From positions 1 to 6,247 of the forward strand of contig CAAFXX010000445.1 of assembly GCA_900767075.1 (NCBI GenBank): a DNA stretch of 6,247 nt, in the 5' to 3' direction. Positions 1 through 6,247 of the stretch are shown in pieces. Position 1 is the first letter of the stretch; every line of letters starts with the position of its first letter. This stretch comes from Bacteroidales bacterium (GTDB taxonomy: Bacteria > Bacteroidota > Bacteroidia > Bacteroidales > Muribaculaceae). Position numbers and translations under genes: made by a program. The notes beneath the pieces were generated by a model. The model was given only the letters and a program-made list of their open reading frames with translations. It did not search any database and was not told the DNA's origin.

Positions 1-453
1 ACCGGCTCCGATCGCGGCTCCTGCCACAACATCCCACCAATGATGCTTCTTTGAGAAGACACGTCCCCACGCCACATAGCAAGATAGAGCATATGCCGGA
101 GCACCGAAAGCCCATCCATAGCGACGCTGCAGGAATGCAGCTGTTGCAAACGATACGGAAGTATGCCCCGAAGGGAAACTATGGCAATTAGAGAAATCGG
201 GGCGCTGCTCCTTTATCGAATATTTCAGAATCAAAGTGGCGGCGGCTGTGACAGCACCCGCCTCAACCCCTTGCACCAGACCTTTCCAATCTTTAGCAAT
301 AAGTACACCGGCAAGGGTTGCAACTGGCATCGCCAAGGTAATGACATCGGTCGATGTCGCCACTCTTTTCTGTGCGACTGATGGTGTAAAGGATTGCGCG
401 GAGGCACTCCACGCAATCACAATAGCCATCAATATCATTATAATCTTTTTCAT
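1..453 (-). CDS. PAP2-family membrane phosphatase, 3' end cut by the window edge
   Basis: The reading frame opens with ATG at 453 and runs off the left edge after 151 codons with no stop, so the C-terminus is missing. Residues 1-19 form a signal peptide (MKKII start, hydrophobic core, ASA before Q20). All three PAP2 signatures are present: K77-x6-R84-P85, P94-S95-G96-H97, and R131-x5-H137-x3-D141. H97 and H137 are the expected phosphohistidine nucleophile and acid/base residues. Hydrophobic stretches near residues 38-53, 62-76, 98-108 and 115-129 fit membrane helices. The family removes phosphate from lipid substrates such as phosphatidate, undecaprenyl pyrophosphate or lipid A on the periplasmic face. 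The motifs do not separate these, and lipid A phosphatases of the LpxF type belong to the same superfamily. Only 3 bases separate its start from the stop of the PCMD gene, so co-transcription and translational coupling are likely. The family assignment is firm; the substrate is unknown. Confidence 0.93.
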   Translation of the reverse strand, partial: MKKIIMILMAIVIAWSASAQSFTPSVAQKRVATSTDVITLAMPVATLAGVLIAKDWKGLVQGVEAGAVTAAATLILKYSIKEQRPDFSNCHSFPSGHTSVSFATAAFLQRRYGWAFGAPAYALSCYVAWGRVFSKKHHWWDVVAGAAIGAG

Positions 454-456
454 ATT

Positions 457-2037
457 CTACTCAATATCCCAGCCGAACGAGAGCTGATCGACCCAGAGAG
501 TTGCACCTGAGGCACCCGTGAAGTAATCACCATATTTCGATGTGGCACAGGTTATCTGGATATAGGAAGGCATTCTCGACGTGCTTCTGTATGTAATCGG
601 AATCTCAAATTCCTGCCAGCTGTCCATCGTTCCGCTGTACTGCATGGAACCGTATCCTATAACATAGGAAGCGTTCGAATCGAAAAGCTGTCGGTTACGC
701 GGGTTGGTCCTGATCTCATATGGCTGCGTCCAATCGGTGAGAGCCACAAAAATCTGACATGTATCCGGACGCCCCTTCAAGGATGCCCACTCGGAGGATA
801 CATAATCGATATCCTTAGTGCGGTATTTGAAATATCCTTTAAGTTTAGTCGGACGAAGATTCCATGTACGCCCCCAGTCAAGGATCCCGTTGGTACCGTC
901 AACATTTCGGAAGACACCCGAGAAAATTGAGCCGGCGCCTAACTTGCCGATGCCGGCGATTCCGACAAACTCGGTATTACACTGGGCCGACAAGCCCTGA
1001 CCGGTAGGTGTATCTGTAGAAGAGGTTGTAAGGTTTTTGCCCAGCGTCGAACTACCTTTGTTGCCGGTATCCCACCATCTTTCTCCATTCTCCGCATACG
1101 GGAATATGATCTTGCCGATCTGGCACCAGTTCTCGAAATCACCGTTCGGGATATCGGCGGTTCCCTGAGTGGTAACTTTTATTTCATTTCCGATATTATT
1201 TCCGGATACAGCTCTTACAGTATATTCCGCAAGGGGTTTCAGATGCGGTATATAGCATTGGAAAGCGCCTTGCGTCTGTGTCACATAATTTTCAGGCACA
1301 TCGATCCAATCCGATGAGCCGCTCTCCCTATACTGGAATCCATTCTTTACGTCTGCCGGTCCATTGCCGTAAGCCCAGACCACACGGCTCCAGGCATCGA
1401 CCGACAATGTGTTGACCAACGACTCTACAAACTGCGCATAGATTGTCCATATCTCCGTGCGTCCGTGAGCCGTCACTTCCACACGCAAGGGATAGGAAAG
1501 ATCCAGACGGCCCGGCTTTACATCGGGAACCATTGTAGTTATACCTTCCGGACCGAGTTTTATCTTCTGCAGCATTAGATTCGAAAGATCGGTTCCTTCT
1601 GCAAGATTCACTATCACTCGATGACCTACAGGATCAATGACACTCTCGCCAATCTCACCCTCTACCTGAAAGTAACGCTCTATATCCTGATGCCCGATAA
1701 TCTCCCAGGTATATTCCTGAAACCGGGTCAAGGTTACATAAAGAGGACTGGAAAGGTCATATGTCCCTTCAAGCAGATCCGGATCTGAAGTGCCCCCTTC
1801 TGAAATGCGGTACTCGGAAAAGCAGACGTTCTCTATATCCGTTGTCTCGTCAAGATAAACCTGCACCTCAAAGGCTATAGAGTCAATGTAGGCGCCTCTG
1901 GTTTCTCCTTCCGCCGCTATTTCAAGAATATTCTGTGTGATGCGTGGATACGGAATATCATTCTTTATGCACCCCGCAAGACCTATCAAAAGCACCGTGA
2001 AGACCGACAGAATTATGCTGCTGACAGATTGTTTCAT
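457..2037 (-). CDS. PCMD-domain lipoprotein with two tandem N-terminal beta units
   Basis: This is a 526-residue exported lipoprotein. The signal peptide ends in lipobox L20-A21-G22-C23, and the mature protein begins CIKNDIPYP, a start I associate with Bacteroidales PCMD proteins. Two related beta units follow (about 54-126 and 138-206), then an FN3-like region (about 206-291, with the tyrosine of EYTVRA at 272) and a C-terminal PCMD domain (PF13201, about 296-524). PCMD landmarks are IPNGDFENW at 296-304, DGTNG at 380-384, EIRTNP at 441-446 and SKYGDYF at 500-506. They recur in the lipoprotein at 3920-6157, so the two are paralogues. PCMD stands for putative carbohydrate metabolism domain; no enzyme activity is established, and I see no catalytic signature. 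I chose ATG at 2037 over an in-frame TTG at 2049 because it gives a standard 22-residue signal peptide. It lies 35 bases after the barrel gene, the widest gap in the operon. A cell-envelope location is well supported; the ligand is unknown. Confidence 0.88.
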   Translation of the reverse strand: MKQSVSSIILSVFTVLLIGLAGCIKNDIPYPRITQNILEIAAEGETRGAYIDSIAFEVQVYLDETTDIENVCFSEYRISEGGTSDPDLLEGTYDLSSPLYVTLTRFQEYTWEIIGHQDIERYFQVEGEIGESVIDPVGHRVIVNLAEGTDLSNLMLQKIKLGPEGITTMVPDVKPGRLDLSYPLRVEVTAHGRTEIWTIYAQFVESLVNTLSVDAWSRVVWAYGNGPADVKNGFQYRESGSSDWIDVPENYVTQTQGAFQCYIPHLKPLAEYTVRAVSGNNIGNEIKVTTQGTADIPNGDFENWCQIGKIIFPYAENGERWWDTGNKGSSTLGKNLTTSSTDTPTGQGLSAQCNTEFVGIAGIGKLGAGSIFSGVFRNVDGTNGILDWGRTWNLRPTKLKGYFKYRTKDIDYVSSEWASLKGRPDTCQIFVALTDWTQPYEIRTNPRNRQLFDSNASYVIGYGSMQYSGTMDSWQEFEIPITYRSTSRMPSYIQITCATSKYGDYFTGASGATLWVDQLSFGWDIE

Positions 2038-2072
2038 AGATTGAATCAAAGATGGAAATTAAAGACAGCACG

Positions 2073-3065
2073 TCAGAAATGTATTCCGAGGCCGAAATTG
2101 ATATTAAAGATATTGAATCTGAAATTGGCGCCCGAAGTAGTACGGTTTCCCGTAGAAACGCCGTTTTCACTCTGCTTCTCATGACGGATATGATATCCAA
2201 AAACACCGAACGAGATATTAAAGCTCACGTTCCTCATGATAAAAACACTGAGACCCGGAGATATGTTAAGGGCAACTTCTGTGTAATTGGTATGCGTTGT
2301 CCGTGGCTCACCGTCATATGGACGTTTGAAATCAGAACTTCCCGACGTGAAGGCGAGTTCCATTTCATTGAATACACCGAAACGTCCGCGCCGGGTTATG
2401 CCGATATATTGAGTGGCAGTAAAGGCCGCTGTATAACTTTCGTTATTATAAGAAATATCATGAAGCGCGAAATTCATGTCGTCGTCGATATCGACTTTGA
2501 ATGAATCGATATTGCCCTTCAGCGTAGTGTATCCGAAACGCATTCCGACTGAAATATTGTTGCGGATGAAATATGCGAAATATGGCTTTATCGAGAAACC
2601 ACTCACTCCCAGATCTATATCATTGACAAGTCCCAGCAACTCGAGATCCTCACTGTTGAACTGACCATACGAAGCTGTCAGACCTACTTTCCAACTGCCT
2701 CTGGGAACATATAGAAAATTGGAGAGTCCTCTGTCGTATCTGCCAAGATTACGCGAACGAATCACCATGTTGACAGTATCGTTTTTCCAAATGGTCCTCT
2801 CATTAGGGTCAAGCCGACGTATATCGTCCACTACCTTCGAACGGCCACGCAGAAGCCGTATAACGTCTTTCTGAAGGCTATCCGGAATAAAGATATACTT
2901 GCCTTGTGCACCGGCGGCTGAATCAAAACCGGCATTATCTTCAATATTTGCAGGGCCGACAGGCGTCGATTCTGATGCATCCGGCTTTTGGGTCGGCAAA
3001 CAAGCGGCATTACAATTGAGAATGGCTATCGACGCTACTACAATCGCGGTTAAGAGTCGTTTCAT
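2073..3065 (-). CDS. Outer-membrane beta-barrel protein with extended N-terminal region
   Basis: This 330-residue exported protein begins with a signal peptide (MKRLLTAIVV..., likely cut after A20 in LNCNA). Residues 21-55 are low in complexity and rich in A, P and S. Residues 56-115 form a basic segment with 14 K/R against 8 D/E. The barrel starts at the conserved VPRGSW (120-125) and runs to the C-terminal phenylalanine F330, the classic end of a BAM-recognised barrel. Alternating strand segments suggest about eight strands. Landmarks shared with the neighbouring barrel (3078-3911) are VPxGxW, RFGxFNE at 228-234, PGxSVF at 270-275 and SGANFRFNIFNINFG near 311-325. The aligned order of these blocks makes the two paralogues. 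The family is common beside PCMD genes in Bacteroidales as far as I recall, but its role is unknown; porin, anchor or assembly partner are all possible. The start is an ATG 12 bases after the previous stop. Confidence 0.85.
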   Translation of the reverse strand: MKRLLTAIVVASIAILNCNAACLPTQKPDASESTPVGPANIEDNAGFDSAAGAQGKYIFIPDSLQKDVIRLLRGRSKVVDDIRRLDPNERTIWKNDTVNMVIRSRNLGRYDRGLSNFLYVPRGSWKVGLTASYGQFNSEDLELLGLVNDIDLGVSGFSIKPYFAYFIRNNISVGMRFGYTTLKGNIDSFKVDIDDDMNFALHDISYNNESYTAAFTATQYIGITRRGRFGVFNEMELAFTSGSSDFKRPYDGEPRTTHTNYTEVALNISPGLSVFIMRNVSFNISFGVFGYHIRHEKQSENGVSTGNRTTSGANFRFNIFNINFGLGIHF

Positions 3066-3077
3066 AATTCGAATGCC

Positions 3078-3911
3078 TTAAATGTAAAAAGTCACGCCGA
3101 ACGTGATCGAAAACAGATTAATACGGAAATTAGCCGACTGCGACTTGCGATGCGCAACGTAGATACGGTCAGTGATTGTCTTTGTGTCGGTGTAGCTGAA
3201 CCCAAGCACCCCCACATTTACTTCCAGAGCCGAATAATTGCTCAGGAACACCGACATTCCGGGCATAATTCCTATGTCGAACGAGAAATTACGTTCGTAG
3301 GCGCCGGTAAGATCCGGACCGACGCCACGCGTAATCTTCGATTGACCGCCTCCCAATTGCAGCTGCACCTCATTGAAAAATCCAAATCTCTTCGAATTTC
3401 CCAATGCGAAATAGTTACGCATAAAGAATGTACCGTAATAATTGTGTGAGAGAGAATAAACATGGTCGGCGGTATAGCTTGTTTCCGAATCCAAAACCAC
3501 ATCTGCATTCTCAAGTTTTGTCAATGCTCTGGTATATGAGAATTTCACGCCTAATCCGAGATCATCCTTCACCATATAGCATAACATAGGTGTGATTCGG
3601 AAATTATAGGTATCTCCTGAGATTCCCTGTAAAACAAGAAACTGATATTTATTCTGGTTCGACTGTGAATATGACACAGAGAAACCTGTCACCCATTGTC
3701 CCTTAGGAACAAATACCGTCTTTTCAATCTCACGGTCGAATGGTTCTATTTCTTCCTCTTGCTGCAACTGCTCTACCATCGCGGGAGTAATATGGAGAGT
3801 ATCGCCATGAAAGGAAGGATCTTCCTCAAACGATAACGCAGTTTGACCCTGCACGCTGAAAGCGCACAGAGTCAAACATATCATTATAAGGGATTTAATT
3901 TTCTTCCTCAC
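3078..3911 (-). CDS. Small outer-membrane beta-barrel protein, GTG start
   Basis: This 277-residue exported protein is a paralogue of the barrel at 2073-3065. The start is GTG at 3911, 8 bases after the stop of the large lipoprotein. The next in-frame ATG is codon 10 and would remove the basic RKKIK head of the signal peptide, so GTG is the better choice. Cleavage is likely after G22 (SVQG before Q23). Residues 24-64 are strongly acidic, with 12 D/E and 2 K/R. The barrel begins at VPKGQW (68-73) and shows about eight amphipathic strands, with RFGFFNE at 175-181, PGMSVF at 217-222 and SANFRINLFSITFG at 259-272. It ends in FYI rather than in a terminal aromatic, which departs slightly from the usual barrel signal. 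Compared with its paralogue it lacks about 55 residues before the barrel. I do not recognise a named family function; transport or anchoring roles remain guesses. Confidence 0.84.
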   Translation of the reverse strand: MRKKIKSLIMICLTLCAFSVQGQTALSFEEDPSFHGDTLHITPAMVEQLQQEEEIEPFDREIEKTVFVPKGQWVTGFSVSYSQSNQNKYQFLVLQGISGDTYNFRITPMLCYMVKDDLGLGVKFSYTRALTKLENADVVLDSETSYTADHVYSLSHNYYGTFFMRNYFALGNSKRFGFFNEVQLQLGGGQSKITRGVGPDLTGAYERNFSFDIGIMPGMSVFLSNYSALEVNVGVLGFSYTDTKTITDRIYVAHRKSQSANFRINLFSITFGVTFYI

Positions 3912-3919
3912 AAAAACTT

Positions 3920-6157
3920 CTATTCGTAAATAAGTTCAAAATCATCAAGATACATAACCGATCCTGCAGCTCCGGAGAAGTAGTCACCATACTTCGACGC
4001 CGAAACCACAATTACAAGATAAAGAGGTTTATTGCTCTTTGCCCGATCGTTATAGACAATCGGAATATCTATCTGCTGCAGGGCGCCATCGGGTCCAAAT
4101 GAAGAAGTCCACGTCTGCTCGCCGTAAGCAAGCACGCATTCTTCATCTTTATTGAAGAGCTTGCGGTTACTTGGATTAGTACGGATCTCGACCTTTTCAG
4201 TTGTCAATGCCACATAAATCTGACCGTGATCGTTTCCTCCGGCAAATCCATCCGGACAGAAGGATTCATTCCCGGATTTTATGGAAACACCTGAACCTGG
4301 ACGATAATTAGCCCAAACCCTCAGCCTTGACGGGTGCGAGCCATTGTATTCCCTTCCTAAAGAAAGCACGCCATTGGTGCCGTCGGTCCTTACATATGTT
4401 CCGACAAAAACATTTCCGGCGGCGAGCATTCCCATTGCCGATTTTGATTCCAGACGTGCTGAATACGCTCCGCTGTGAAGCATGTCAGTCGACTTATCGG
4501 TCAAAGTCATATTGGCTGTAGCGGCTCCTTCGTTACCCGAACCCCAGAAGGAGGCTTCCTTGTCGCCGACGCTCCACGGCAGGGTAACATTCTTGGTACC
4601 CAAAAGGGTTTTGGCTGAATATGTACTCCAATCCTCGAACGATGCATTGGGAATTGTGAATATACTTTCTGTTGTGAATGTATATGCCTCCTTGGAATCA
4701 AAGCCGTCACAATATGCTATATATTCATAGGTTGTTCCTGGATCAAGACCCGTCAAGGTAGCAGTATATGTTTTCAGGGCAGAAGCGCGTGTGTTGGTCT
4801 CTGCAGAAGCAGACCGCCAATCTGTTGTCCCCTGCTTGCGGTATTTTATGCCATAATTGGCGGCATTTGCATCGAATACCTGTCCCGTGATGGTCGCAGT
4901 CGTGGGACGTATTGCCATCAGACCCAAAGATGCGCCCTCAACCGGAACGGCTGCAACCGGACGATAGTCGATGGCGTCCTCCGTATTCGCTAACCGAAGG
5001 ACAGCACTCCCCCTCTTTCCCTGCGCGTCTGTGGCAGTAAATGTAACTGAATATTCATCAGAACTTGCAGGAAGCGCGTCGAGGAACGACTTGGTAAACG
5101 TGATGTAGACTTCATCAACCTTTACTTTACCGCTCTCCTGCGATGAAGCGGCGTCCTCCGACTCATTGCGTTCCACGATGATTCCTTTATCCCTCAACGA
5201 TGTGATAACCGTATTGGAGAGGATGTTCTCGCCCGATGTCAGTCCTGTGAAGTTAGAGCTGTAATCGGCAATGAGAGAGTTAAGTCCAAAATAACCGCGC
5301 ACATAAACCTGCACATCTTTGAAGTCTCGGTCTGTAGATATTATCTGGTCTTCGATAAGGTAATCAACTCCGTTGACTGCCGGAGCCGGGAAGATCTCCA
5401 CTTCATCCTCGATGACCGGAATATCGGCGATTGTGATCTTGACCCAGGCACCACCGTCGGTAATCACAGACTGATCCTGAGTAATCTTCATCGAATACTC
5501 ATGCGCACGCTGCACGCCTGCGATCACGCCCTCTTTCTTGTATGCACTGCCGTCGGGCTTTTTGCCTTCGATCACATATTTGAGATCTTTGTCGGCATTG
5601 GGCATCATGAAATAACCCTTTGTCTCCCCGTCAATATTCGAAGAGTCGAAGACGAGTTCACCGCGGGAATGGGAGAATGTAACCTTCATGTCCTGCAGGT
5701 TCACATTAAGGGATTCCGGATCAATCGATACAAGGACATTGGCGATGTTACATTTCAGGGTAAGCGCATTGGAGCCTTCCGCCATCTCGAATTTTTCATA
5801 TCCGCGATAGAATTTCTTGTCAAACGACGCTGACACGGAATCTCCGCTCCATGCTTCTGCCACATATTGCCCGGTTTTCAGACGGATGTTCTGCGGAATG
5901 TTGTCGACGCCCTTGTATTTTTTAATTACTCCCTTGGAGTTCTCGATATATACTATACAATTCTCTTTTAGACTTACAAGCTCGTTTTCCCCTATGGCAC
6001 GGGTGACAACCTTGACATCACCACGTATTTCGGTGACGATCGTAAGATCTCCGTCACCGCCCTCACCGAACGGGACCTCCATGGCGCAGGATGTAAATAA
6101 CGCTGCCGCAGCCACAACAACAGCCGAGCGCTTCATATTATCTTTGATTCTGTTCAT
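3920..6157 (-). CDS. DUF4493 / FN3-like / PCMD multidomain lipoprotein
   Basis: This 745-residue exported lipoprotein has signal peptide MNRIKDNMKRSAVVV with the lipid cysteine at C24 (LFTSC). Domains in order are DUF4493 (about 36-225, opening GDLTIVTE), a beta-rich region I cannot name (about 237-395) with a polar S/E-rich loop at 329-343, an FN3-like domain (about 402-497, with LDPGTTYEY at 471-479) and a PCMD domain (PF13201, about 502-744). PCMD landmarks are IPNASFEDW at 502-510, DGTNG at 592-596, EIRTNP at 657-662 and SKYGDYF at 721-727. The end resembles the lipoprotein at 457-2037, while the N-terminal parts differ. No catalytic motif is visible, and a binding or structural role at the outer membrane is inferred. 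Start choice is uncertain: ATG 6157 is used here, ATG 6136 gives a shorter signal peptide and a longer leader, and TTG 6169 would also be in frame. It appears to be the first gene of the operon, 8 bases before the barrel gene. Confidence 0.87.
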   Translation of the reverse strand: MNRIKDNMKRSAVVVAAAALFTSCAMEVPFGEGGDGDLTIVTEIRGDVKVVTRAIGENELVSLKENCIVYIENSKGVIKKYKGVDNIPQNIRLKTGQYVAEAWSGDSVSASFDKKFYRGYEKFEMAEGSNALTLKCNIANVLVSIDPESLNVNLQDMKVTFSHSRGELVFDSSNIDGETKGYFMMPNADKDLKYVIEGKKPDGSAYKKEGVIAGVQRAHEYSMKITQDQSVITDGGAWVKITIADIPVIEDEVEIFPAPAVNGVDYLIEDQIISTDRDFKDVQVYVRGYFGLNSLIADYSSNFTGLTSGENILSNTVITSLRDKGIIVERNESEDAASSQESGKVKVDEVYITFTKSFLDALPASSDEYSVTFTATDAQGKRGSAVLRLANTEDAIDYRPVAAVPVEGASLGLMAIRPTTATITGQVFDANAANYGIKYRKQGTTDWRSASAETNTRASALKTYTATLTGLDPGTTYEYIAYCDGFDSKEAYTFTTESIFTIPNASFEDWSTYSAKTLLGTKNVTLPWSVGDKEASFWGSGNEGAATANMTLTDKSTDMLHSGAYSARLESKSAMGMLAAGNVFVGTYVRTDGTNGVLSLGREYNGSHPSRLRVWANYRPGSGVSIKSGNESFCPDGFAGGNDHGQIYVALTTEKVEIRTNPSNRKLFNKDEECVLAYGEQTWTSSFGPDGALQQIDIPIVYNDRAKSNKPLYLVIVVSASKYGDYFSGAAGSVMYLDDFELIYE

Positions 6158-6173
6158 AGCTGTTGTCAATTTT

Positions 6174-6181
6174 CAAATTTA
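6174..6181 (-). promoter_or_regulatory. Candidate Bacteroidota -7 promoter box
   Basis: Read on the minus strand this is TAAATTTG, a full match to the Bacteroidota -7 consensus TAnnTTTG recognised by the main sigma factor of that phylum. It would place transcription start near 6167-6170, about 10 bases before ATG 6157 or about 31 bases before ATG 6136. I see no TTG-type -33 element at the usual spacing (around 6202-6205 reads AACT on the minus strand), so the site is only moderately supported. Only about 32 native bases lie upstream of it before the adapter begins. Confidence 0.4.
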
Positions 6182-6213
6182 AGAATCAATGTCTTGACTG
6201 TAGTTCCATTGGC

Positions 6214-6247
6214 AGATCGGAAGAGCACACGTCTGAACTCCAGTCAC
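6214..6247 (+). other. Illumina TruSeq adapter, sequencing artefact
   Basis: These 34 bases match, base for base from memory, the invariant part of the TruSeq adapter read at the 3' end of short inserts. It begins AGATCGGAAGAGC and ends CTCCAGTCAC, exactly where the sample index would start. This is untrimmed adapter at a contig end and not genomic DNA. True sequence stops at 6213, and the few bases before that rest on reads that ran into adapter, so their coverage may be thin. Confidence 0.98.

Noticed and set aside
163..487. Two plus-strand open frames of 72 and 83 codons near the left edge
   Set aside because: The minus strand here encodes a PAP2 phosphatase with all three catalytic motifs, so the plus-strand frames are shadows.
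2047..2054. Possible internal promoter box CATCTTTG ahead of the second PCMD gene
   Set aside because: It misses the first T of TAnnTTTG and no -33 element is visible. In a 35-base gap inside a tight operon this is expected by chance.
2052..2504. Plus-strand 150-codon open frame
   Set aside because: It covers the C-terminal half of the barrel gene in antisense. The barrel has conserved blocks shared with its paralogue, and the plus-strand product shows no domain, signal peptide or clear leader.
3000..3065. Possible lipoprotein signal in the second barrel (AILNC or CNAAC)
   Set aside because: Neither cysteine has the required residues before it (L-N and N-A-A do not form a good lipobox), and the protein is a beta-barrel, so signal peptidase I cleavage after A20 is more likely.
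5501..6182. Plus-strand open frames of 110 and 121 codons overlapping the start of the large lipoprotein
   Set aside because: They lie antisense to a gene with a signal peptide and recognisable domains, encode no recognisable motif, and read as codon shadows of the minus-strand gene.
1..6213. tRNA, rRNA, CRISPR arrays, insertion sequences, integrase or attachment sites
   Set aside because: Coding sequence covers nearly all of the native sequence, no gap exceeds 56 bases, and I saw no direct or inverted repeat of useful length and no transposase or recombinase motif.

Overview
The window looks like the end of a metagenomic contig from a gut-type member of the Bacteroidales (phylum Bacteroidota). 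The base composition is moderate, roughly half G+C by eye. A candidate promoter has the Bacteroidota form TAnnTTTG. The genes belong to families I know almost only from this order: PCMD, DUF4493 and a particular small outer-membrane barrel family. A Muribaculaceae or related source would fit, but I cannot fix the genus.

All five genes lie on the minus strand and are packed like one operon, so transcription runs from right to left. In transcription order they are: (1) 6157-3920, a large lipoprotein with DUF4493, a middle beta region, an FN3-like domain and a C-terminal PCMD domain; (2) 3911-3078, a small outer-membrane beta-barrel; (3) 3065-2073, a paralogous barrel with a longer N-terminal region; (4) 2037-457, a second PCMD lipoprotein, with two tandem beta units in place of DUF4493; (5) 453 to beyond the left edge, a PAP2-family phosphatase that keeps all its catalytic motifs but lacks its C-terminus. 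The gaps between genes are 8, 12, 35 and 3 bases. No gene-free stretch exceeds 300 bases.

The notable pattern is the nested order A-B-B'-A': two paralogous PCMD lipoproteins flank two paralogous barrels. I infer that the four proteins act together at the outer membrane, perhaps as a surface-exposed binding or adhesion assembly. No sequence here proves a substrate. The PAP2 gene follows the last lipoprotein by 3 bases and is probably co-transcribed, which would tie envelope phospholipid, undecaprenyl-pyrophosphate or lipid A dephosphorylation to the same transcript.

The last 34 bases (6214-6247) are not biological. They are the invariant part of the Illumina TruSeq adapter, so the native sequence ends at 6213 and only about 56 bases of real sequence remain upstream of the first gene.
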